Source of the DNA: Megalonaias nervosa
Lineage: Eukaryota; Mollusca; Bivalvia; Unionida; Unionidae
Assembly (NCBI GenBank): GCA_016617855.1
Contig: JAECUM010003680.1
Coordinates: 124,001-188,000, forward strand
Length of the DNA stretch: 64,000 nt
Reading direction: 5' to 3'
Under the pieces are notes generated by a model. It ran no database searches and was not told where the DNA came from. It saw nothing but the letters and a program-made list of their open reading frames with translations. Shown piece by piece: positions 55,811 through 64,000 of this stretch; the first letter of the stretch is position 1; the number at the start of each line of letters is the position of its first letter. The position numbers and the translations under genes were made by a program.

Positions 55811-56443
55811 GATATCCTGTCAGTAAGTTCAACAGTGAGTTTATTGCTCGCTGCCAATTGTGTTAATTCACCACGTGGGCTCTATTTGCTTGGCATCTGG
55901 AGTCATAATTAATACAAACAGGCATTGATGGTTGTGGTTAAATAGTATACACAGCAATAACTTGCTTTAATAATACTTTTTGTAACCCATGCTAGTGAAA
56001 AGATTGTCATTTGCACTCACTTATTGTATTTTCAGATAATGATATTTATTTGTGTACAACCAGACACAATTGTTTCTCTTTGTTCATGTCAATGAAGAAT
56101 ATGGTGTGTTATCTGACATGAGCCATACGCTACAGTATGGATGCCTACACAACATATACAGAGATTGTGGATATGTTTTTCTGTAATGCCTATGATGAAA
56201 AGATAAAGAGGAATAAAAGATAACAATACAAGGTTTGTTTATTTCATTTTATCATCAAATAAGCGTTTATCTGTTTTATTGCAACTTGCAATGGGGGTGG
56301 TGGTGTTCAAGTTATACACAAATTTATTTGTTTCTTAAGTCTTAGGAAAACATATCCTAGGTGAAAAAGTTTCACCATATGTTTTGGGGGAGGAAAAAAA
56401 TTTAATATTTTAACGTGTCCCAATATGTACGGTAAATAAGGTA

Positions 56444-57400
56444 GCTTGAAAAACATTAGTCTTCATCATTGTCAATATACGAGTACAAAAAACCAAAACA
56501 CTAACTAGTTATTATCCAGTTGGTTCATTTTGATACATAATCTCCATTGTCAGCCATTTTGATCTCTGCTTATTAAATCAAATTTTCAACTTATCAGTTA
56601 TCAGGCCAGACAAAAATTATGTGTTTCCAGTTGGTTGACTGTCCCTGTTTCTCATTGCTAACCCTGGCACTTTTCCCCCCCATGTTTAAAAAAAAATGAC
56701 CAGCTTACCCTAATTTTAAAACCACGTTTTTTTCTTGGCATCATCAGTTCAGTTCATTTTGATGAATAAAGATCACAATCCTCACTGCCTAAATTGTGAA
56801 TATCCCCAAATGAAATTGTCTACATTTCCATTAAATTTGGCTTGCACGTCACTCTCATCACTTCTATCTATACTACTGTCATTTTCATCTCCATGTTAGA
56901 ACTGTTTTCAGATTTCCATCAGAAATTTTTTTTTTTTAAAACTTATACCATGATTCTATGACGTATCATTGTGTCCCTTCTACTTTTATTTTCTTCTTTT
57001 TTAAAAGTGTACACCAAAACTAATGATGTATTACATAGACAAATACATGTACTCTTCCATGATTTGGTAGACTGAAATGTAGTGAATTAGAACTGGATTT
57101 TGATTCTGAATGAAACTGGAATCATATGAATGAAATTTGTTAATAAGGCAGTCAAAGAAAATCTATTATTGTAACAGGATTTTTTTTAAAAATTGAGTCA
57201 GAAGGTAGGATTTAAAAAAAATTTGATATTTGAATTTGTATATATTCACCATCAGTTCCAATTGTCAGACTGAAGAAACTACTTTGTATTCATAGCAGTC
57301 AGTACTACATAAAAAAATAACAAAAGTTAGATACAGGCCAGATTTAAAAAATAATGGAGTTACCAGGAATTTGGAAGGGTCAGTCACTTTGCTTGAAACA
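56444..57400. other. Non-coding stretch, no feature seen
   Basis: AT-rich; no exon or bounded repeat recognised. Confidence 0.45.
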
Positions 57401-57409
57401 ATTTTTAGC

Positions 57410-57620
57410 TCAACCATAGACCTGGAGAGCTTGTGGGATGTCCTGTTTTCTGTTGTCTGTCAGCACAAGTTTGATAATCACTTCTTTTCCTAGGACATGA
57501 GGATTGCTATGAAATTTTATACATACATTCATCCCAAGGTCTGGTTGGTCCTAAATGAAAATTTTGCTGCTCTGACATCAACACTGGTTCTATCCATAAT
57601 CAACTGGTCCTAAAATTTCA
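57410..57620. repeat. Dispersed intronic repeat, as at 25740
   Basis: Shares 'aggattgctatgaaatttta.acatacattcatccca' and 'tggtcctaaatgaaaat' with 25740-25810. Confidence 0.65.
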
Positions 57621-57879
57621 TCATACAAGAAGACTAAGGCAAGAATGCGCAGCATCCTCCTGGGTGCATGCTGGATAGCGATTTTTAAATGTATGCAATG
57701 TATAATGCAACCAGGTAAAACCAGGTAACACTATTAGTTGATTACAGATGCCTGATGACTCAGTGGTAAATGCAGGTAGACCTGAGTATCAGCTTTTTAG
57801 TAATGTTCTTTTTAGAATGAAACATGGAGAGTGAAAAAAGAAAAACATAAAAGGAAGCAGTAAAACTTGATTTGAGAGA

Positions 57880-58770
57880 TAGCACTTATGCCAACAAAAT
57901 GTGATCTCTCAAGACAGTATCTCATAATAGGTTAGTGAAAGGACGTTTTTTAAAGTCAAAATTCAACAAGGCTGAAGAAGGAAAAATAAACACAATTACT
58001 GTAGATGCATTTTACTCTTTATTCGTGCATCTTATTAAAATATTGCATTGAGTTCATCACAAAATAATTTTATAAAGCAATACAGATTTTGACATCTATC
58101 ATTAAACATTCACATTTATATTTGATGATCGGGTGTGCATGTTACAGGATACGAATTAAAAAATTAACTTAGGTAATATTTTTTTTCCTGTCCTGAAGTT
58201 AACTTCAAATGTCCATATTATGAGAGTTAAAATGTAGCATAAAACCTGCGTAGTTATTTATGATAACACTCATCCTGCATACAAGTTGGCAGCTTTGACA
58301 GGTTTTAGATAGATATGGAATATACGTGTACCAATGAATGAAAGAAAAAAAACCAAAAGAAGAAAAAAGTATAATTAACCCATCCAGAAACAGAATCAAT
58401 TTATTGAGAGACAAAAACCCAAGGTTTAATTCACTAGCAACATAAACTAACTCCATAAACAAATGGTGTTACTGGCTGCACTAGTGGACAGATGACGGCT
58501 TGGTGTGTGGGTTTCTAAAAGTAAGAAACAACATGAACTTTTCACAATGACAATTAAATCTGGAAAAAGATGATCACTTTTTAGAGACAAAGATAAAGAC
58601 TTCATTCACACTAGGCATTAAGGATGGACTCCAATGGCAAACAATGTACTTGGCTGCTACTGTGAAGCCCTTTAAGGTTTCTGATTATGACATTATTGGG
58701 GTTTCACAGATTTTGCCAAAGATAAATGAAACAATACTAACCAATTGCTCAAAAAAAGTCTGACAGGGCC
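57880..58770. repeat. Partial, diverged relative of element G
   Basis: 58525-58700 matches 52790-52985 ('tgacaattaaatctggaaaa', 'gatgatcac', 'gacttcattcacactaggcatta', 'aagcccttt', 'gacattat'). 58200-58330 resembles 51160-51260. Terminal repeats not found. Confidence 0.6.
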
Positions 58771-58989
58771 ATTCTTGTAACCCAATCAAGCCTCTCTTGT
58801 AATCTAAGCAAGAAGTCCAGTGGGTTTGTCATTAAAAAAACCAAACAGAATTTGCACTGCTAATCTAAGACATTGATAAAGCATTTTAACATTGACATCA
58901 GAACAAGGAGGAAAGCATTGCTTTATGTGAAATATTGAGATTAGAATAAATACACAAGTCAGGTTAATGTGATTATGTTTTTTTCTTTT

Positions 58990-59904
58990 GATGTTCAAAG
59001 TACAGCAGTTTAAAGTTGTGATGAATATTAGTATGAAATTAGGGCCCCTTTGGGGACATGGAATTGGAGTTGGGGCTTGTGGAATTTGAGCCAGGGCTTG
59101 TTATTTTTTGTTTAAGTCACCAACCCTCTGCCTGTTTGTGAATAAAAAGTTTCTTATAGCATTGTACTTATTGAATGACTATGTACATTGTTGACTTCTC
59201 TCTTTGAAAAAAGAATGGTAAATCATGATGGGGATTTACGTGAAAGGAAAGATACATGAATAACATGGCAACTGATTACTGACCAGGACAATGATGCTTG
59301 CTCTCAGCTGATCCAGATGTACACTGATACAAAACTTGTCTCGAGGCTGGGCATCACAATCTGTTGCTGACAATCTGTCAGAGTCATAGTCAGAATAAGA
59401 ATCAGGATCTTCATCCAATGACTTGTCATCATTTACAGTATCAGATCTAGACTACTCGGCCTCTAAAAGTACAGCTGCCCATGAAATTAGGGCTGATGAT
59501 GAAATTCAGCAGTGGATTGCTGGAACTGGATCAAGTGCATTACTGTTGGAAAAATACAGTTACTGTTAGGCAAACAATTTTTAAAAAATGCATGTTTCTT
59601 ATTCATTATTGCACAGTTTTTAAAATTAGGGTAGGTAGTTATTTTTTTCTTGTAAACTGTATGTATGTGTGTGTGTGTGTGTGTGTATGTGTATATATAT
59701 ATATATATATATAAATTAGTATGTATAATGTACTAAGTACTTCAAATACTGGGCTGAATGAACTCAGTTGGATGCACAAATCAGTTTCAGGATCTTTTTT
59801 TTTTTAATGGGCAGGAACATTAGGATTGGCAACGAAAAATGGGTGGTCAGCCTACCAGAAACATACATTTTTTTTTTGTTTGGCCTTATTTTCGTGGTCT
59901 TGGC

Positions 59905-59938
<34 letters not shown>

Positions 59939-60229
59939 GATATAGATATATTCTCCAAGTGAATTATGTAACCCAACTGTTTTTAAAACATTGTTTTTGT
60001 TTGACAGTGTTTCATTCCATTTTAATACTTTTCTCTTTGCCTATTTTGGGGTATTTTAACCTCAAGTAGGTTCGAGGCATCTGAATACCACCAATGTTGA
60101 TTTTGGAAATTGGAAGTAGCATGTGTCATTGGACATTGCAGGGACTTATTTTTTGCCCCAGTATATTGTGAAATCAGCTGGCATTAGACTGGCAAGCTGG
60201 GGGCAATTTTGCACACGTTCAGACATTCA
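58990..60229. other. Non-coding stretch with microsatellites
   Basis: (TG)n then (TA)n at 59665-59712, (TA)n with GATATA at 59909-59951. An acidic 60-codon minus frame at 59236-59418 (MDEDPDSYSDYDSD) has no supporting context. Confidence 0.5.
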
Positions 60230-61030
60230 GTATGGTCACCCCAGTATCCTTCTTGAAAATTTTGTTTCTGAATAGATAGAGATATGATCATGGAGCTTCC
60301 GCTAATAGAAATCTTGTGTCTATTTGGTCTTAAAATAAAATTGTGCCACCTGACATCCAGTATAGCTGCCACGGCAGCCATCACCTGAGGACTTGTGATG
60401 TTTGGTTGGTCCTAAATAAAAATAGATCTGCTTGGACATGCCAACCATGTTAATAATCTTGTTGCTAATCCACCAGATTGGATGGTTTTATCAGCATTGA
60501 ACATTCATTAAAAGACTTACATTTTCTCATTGGGCCTAGATGAAAATGGTGCTATTCTGACATTCATCACAGCAGCCATCTTAAAAACTTGTTGCTACTT
60601 TTCCAGAATGGAAAGTCATATCAGCATGGAGTTTTCACTGGAAGACTTCTTATTGTGTCTAGTTGGTCTTGGATACAAATTGGGATGATTTGATATCCAA
60701 TATGGCCACCACAGCAGCCATCTTGAAAACATTAATATTACTACTCCTAAATGAGAAGTCACATCGACCTAAGGTTATCACCAGAAGATTAATTGTAATA
60801 TGTAGTTGGTCCTGAATGAAAATGGTGCCAGTCCAATCTCAGATATGGCTGCCACAGTAATGAAAATCTTGTCACCAATTCTCTTGAAGCGATGGTCACA
60901 TCAGCATAGTTTTCTCTCAGTCTTCTGATGTTTACTTTGTCCTAAATGAAAATGGAGCAAATCTTACATCCAATGTGGCTGCCACAGTTGCTAATTTGAA
61001 AATACCACAAGAATATCCAAGATGGTTTCA
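60230..61030. repeat. Diverged tandem array, about 135-140-bp period, six units
   Basis: Each unit contains 'gttggtcctaaatgaaaatggtgc', 'ctgacatccagtatggctgccac.gcagccatcttgaaaac', 'gaatggaaagtcatatcagcatgg' and 'ttttcactggaagactt'. Same unit as in 25900-26010 and 57540-57600. Confidence 0.85.
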
Positions 61031-62244
61031 GCGCTTGGCAATTAAAAAAGGGAAAGAAATAGACTTTTCTTGAATTCATGGAAATTTCTTTTTGGACAGG
61101 AGAGCACTAGTCTCTTCAAGGGACTCTTTTTGTACTTGGCCTTCCATTTGTCTGAATGTCCTTTGACAAGAAAACATGTAAGAAAGCAGTTTTAAGAGAG
61201 GTTAACTCGTCATACAGCTGTATTGCCTTTGATTTTTATATCTCCTAATTTTGTTTTATACAATTGATTGGAATAATAGATATTGAAACTTTATTCTGGA
61301 ATTTTAATATTTTAAAAATTTTTCATAATGTTAAATGAGCTGAATAGGATGATTTTTTATATTTTACCATAATTTATTCCATGTCAGCATTATTAATAAA
61401 ATGTTTCCCAAAATGTAGAAGACTTGGTACAAGATTGTGGTTTATCTTACGTTTTCAGTGTTCATGGTTTTAGCTGAATCAGTAAGGCTAGAGGATTTCT
61501 CAAATTTATCAAGATAAAAGGGCTAAGACAAGTGCAATGTTTATGTCTCGCTGTTTATCGTCTGCTTTTGAAGTGATCAAAGATGTTACAAAACAAGTTT
61601 GTCACCTGTGCAGTTAGAGGCAGATGCACTAGAGATAGAAATGGCCAAGTTTGTATCAATCCTGGCTTTCCAAGTAAATAAATTTAACTTTATACCCATG
61701 CTTTGCAATTTATTTAAATTCCTGAAATGAGTACATGTTATGAAATGTTAAGAGGACAAATTTTAAAAGGGATGCTAGCTGTTGCAGTTGGTATATGAGT
61801 GACATTGTGATTATACAACATTCTTTGTCTTTTTTTTTTTACAGAGAAGAACATGGGGGGCTATTCAGTTTTGTCCATTCAGGCATGAATAAAAAGGACC
61901 CTGCTCCACACATAATGTTGTGCCACTCTTCCACTCTTCCTAGCCTGATATAGATAGATATTAAAAAATGTATGTTTGCTATGATCATAAATGAAGACAT
62001 TCATTAATTAATTAATGTCTGATCATATTAATTCTTGATCAGAAGATCTATCACCACAATCAAACACTTAATAAGTGTGACTTTTTTGCAACTGAGCATT
62101 GAATGTTTTCGTTAATTGACAAGTTATAGTAAAAGTGCTGTACCAACTGCACTTATGGAGGTTGTACAGGGGAAGATGTGATGTTTGTGTGTTTGGCGAT
62201 ATGTTTCTCCTGCTGTATGCAGTCGTAATGCATACAACATAGTG
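61031..62244. other. Non-coding stretch, no feature seen
   Basis: A pyrimidine tract ending in acag at 61841-61844 has no open exon behind it that fits the ARFGEF gene. Confidence 0.45.
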
Positions 62245-62490
62245 CCATTGTCACAAGACATTCACTGCCATTGTCATGAGAGAAGATCACTGCCCTTTTC
62301 ATGACATGGTCACTGCCATTGTCATAAGACATCATTATAATTTTCATAAGACATGATCACTGCCATAATCATTACGCATGATCACTGCCATTGTCATCAG
62401 ACAAATCATTGCCATTGTTGTAAGACATGATCACTACCAGTGTCATAACATATGATCACTGTCATTGTCATACAGTTTGATCACTGCCAT
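62245..62490. repeat. Tandem repeat, about 27-bp unit, nine copies
   Basis: Unit 'cactgccattgtcataagacatgat' with variations. No leader, spacer diversity or cas genes; eukaryotic minisatellite. Confidence 0.85.
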
Positions 62491-62784
62491 TTATCTTTAT
62501 TCATTAAAATGTTATTTTTCACACATGTTACCTGAAACATATTTTAGGTGGTCTATTCATAGATACTGTTCTCTCCTTTACAAAAATGACTGAGAGTGAA
62601 TTCCCCTTTGTTTGAAAATTTAAAGAAATCATTAAGACTGAAGAATTCAACCTTTTTTTGTTTGGCAGTTTGTAGTAAAATAAATTGATGGGGTTCGTAA
62701 AGTTCACTACTGATTGATGTTTTATCAAGAAGTACAGTATCTTTCCTGATCAAGTGTGTGACTCATGGATATGGATGGGAAGTA

Positions 62785-63023
62785 CCATATATACTTGCTT
62801 ACAAGTTGGGTTCAGCTGCAGGCAACATAGACCCTGATCTGCTGTCCCTAATGCTCTGGCAGATCAGGGTCTTAGTTCTTTGTTTTACTTAGTTATCCTG
62901 ACAAACTGCATAGACCCAGTTATCCTGACAAACTGCATAGACCCAGATCTTCTAGCACATTATGCAGTGGCAGATCTGGATTTTTCTAGTTTTGAGTTGG
63001 ATCCAACATGTATGCATGTATAC
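62785..63023. repeat. Small palindromic repeat family, copy g
   Basis: Left end ccatatatacttgcttacaa, right end gttggatccaacatgtatgcatgtata. Contains two hairpin modules and a local 28-bp duplication of 'agttatcctgacaaactgcatagaccca' (about 62889-62945). Confidence 0.82.
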
Positions 63024-64000
63024 AAGGTAGGTATGCTTCAAACATTAAAATAAGCTGTGATCTTTAACCACATCGGAGTACACTACCTTTACTGAGTCAC
63101 GACAGATCTCTTCCTGTTCAATTGACTTTTCCTATTTGCACAGCTATTACATAGAAGTCTTTGTTTACTAATGGCAGACAAAAGAAACAAGTACTTGTTC
63201 TGAACAGTCAGGGGTTGCACTTGTTCATTTTAAAGACCATAATGCATCATTTTATATTTGTTTTGTGACTCAATTGATTACTGTGTGAAAATTTTAAAAT
63301 TGGATAATTTAGTGCTTCGAATAACAGGTTCACAACATCTGGCTTTGATTTATTTACAGAGAAAGTCTAATATTGTGATTGATTTGTGTGAGTTGAGAAC
63401 GCATAGTTTGCTTCCAAAGTAACTTTGCATCCTTTCATATGGAGAAATAACTAAAATGTGATTCTAATAGAAGTTATGTGACTTAGGCCTTTGGTAATTA
63501 AAATTACTGTTGTCCAAATTATCCAGATTGCTGCTGTAGGCATTGTCATGATTCCCAGAATATTTTTGTATGCATACTGTTAATCATGGGGTGGGGGATG
63601 TTTACTGTGGTCAACAATAGGACATTTTTTTTTTTTATTTTTAGCAGAACAATGTCATTCATGAGGCCAAATAAAAATGTGTTGTACTGGTTACCGGATT
63701 GACCCTATTTTTCCTGCTGACCTCATTTTTGGAGGGGAAATTTTGGAAGACAAAATTAAATTTGGGAGAAGAAAAAATAGGAGAGAGATAAAACTAGGAT
63801 AAAATTTAAATTCAAGAAATGAATGACACATATTTTATTGTTTATGCTTCATTTAAATCCATCCGGACGCCAAATGTTTGTACCAACCTACCTACCCACC
63901 CTAATTTTTTTTTTGAATGTAACCAGAACCATGCATTTTTATATTTGGCTTGATCTATGAACATTTTGGGGGAAAGGAAAACGTGCCAGTGCTGTACATT
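63024..64000. other. Non-coding stretch to window end
   Basis: No exon that continues the ARFGEF frame, and no bounded repeat, is recognised. Confidence 0.45.

Larger units (their letters stand above)
54240..56443 (-). mobile_element. Pogo/Tigger-type element J, copy 2, with transposase remnant
   Basis: Left end ACCGTATTTGCCATATATGT, right end reverse-complemented TACCTTATTTACCGTACATA. Homologous to 39670-41168 in reverse, but about 700 bp longer because of sequence including repeat K (55060-55575). Confidence 0.85.

Noticed and set aside
59236..59418. Acidic minus-strand frame as a second piggyBac N-terminus
   Set aside because: No TTAA-flanked terminal repeats around it and no further coding segment; composition alone is not enough.
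61841..61900. Acceptor-like tract (tttttttttacag) as the next ARFGEF exon
   Set aside because: No open frame in the required phase gives a BIG-like peptide, and no donor follows at a sensible distance.
62245..62490. CRISPR-like array
   Set aside because: The whole unit is repeated with no distinct spacers, units vary throughout, and the setting is eukaryotic. It is a minisatellite.

Overview
This is a eukaryotic, AT-rich, intron-dominated window, most likely from a mollusc and probably a bivalve. The species is my inference from repeat style and gene divergence; nothing here fixes it. No bacterial-type gene organisation is present. Nearly all long open frames are chance frames or transposon remnants. 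The one host gene I recognise is the N-terminal part of a BIG-type ARF guanine nucleotide exchange factor (ARFGEF1/ARFGEF2, Drosophila Sec71 family), on the + strand. Its exons are 11226-11370, 12750-12896, 25400-25579, 28537-28605, 30141-30258 and 31705-31836. All splice phases agree from exon to exon. They encode the DCB domain and the acidic DCB-HUS linker. The start codon exon probably lies upstream of the window and the HUS, Sec7 and HDS parts downstream. Introns are large (12.5 kb between 12897 and 25399; at least 32 kb after 31836 unless 35273-35364 is a real exon).

The rest is a dense, layered set of mobile elements. At least nine elements of pogo/Tigger style (TA target sites, CAGT-type or CACC/ACCG-type terminal inverted repeats) are delimited: 606-2416, 5705-6880, 15222-16872, 20770-24504 (containing 20856-22503 and about 22508-24428), 32799-34799, 39670-41168, 44174-46473, 49934-53023 and 54240-56443. 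Three carry broken transposase: CENP-B-like DNA-binding domains at 45276-45760, and DDE catalytic-domain fragments at 40280-40960 (+) and 54420-55810 (-). Two piggyBac-style elements with TTAA sites sit at 51486-52660 (inside another element) and 27362-28200. A tRNA-derived SINE family has four copies, one inserted inside a second SINE with an 11-bp target duplication. Retroelement relics include a DIRS-type tyrosine recombinase fragment (9664-9902) and a non-LTR reverse transcriptase fragment (12118-12646, -).

Layout: 1-11 kb, upstream sequence or first intron with pogo-type elements, a SINE, one copy of a zinc-finger-containing repeat and DIRS debris. 11-32 kb, the six exons separated by repeat-rich introns, including a tandem array split by a nested insertion and several minisatellites. 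32-64 kb, no recognised exon; pogo-type elements, a recurrent small palindromic repeat family (seven copies in the window), a segmental duplication, foldback elements and degenerate intronic tandem repeats. The most unusual material is the nested transposon architecture, the shared subterminal-repeat design of the two piggyBac-like elements, the palindromic repeat family, and an inverted repeat pair that brackets two coding exons.
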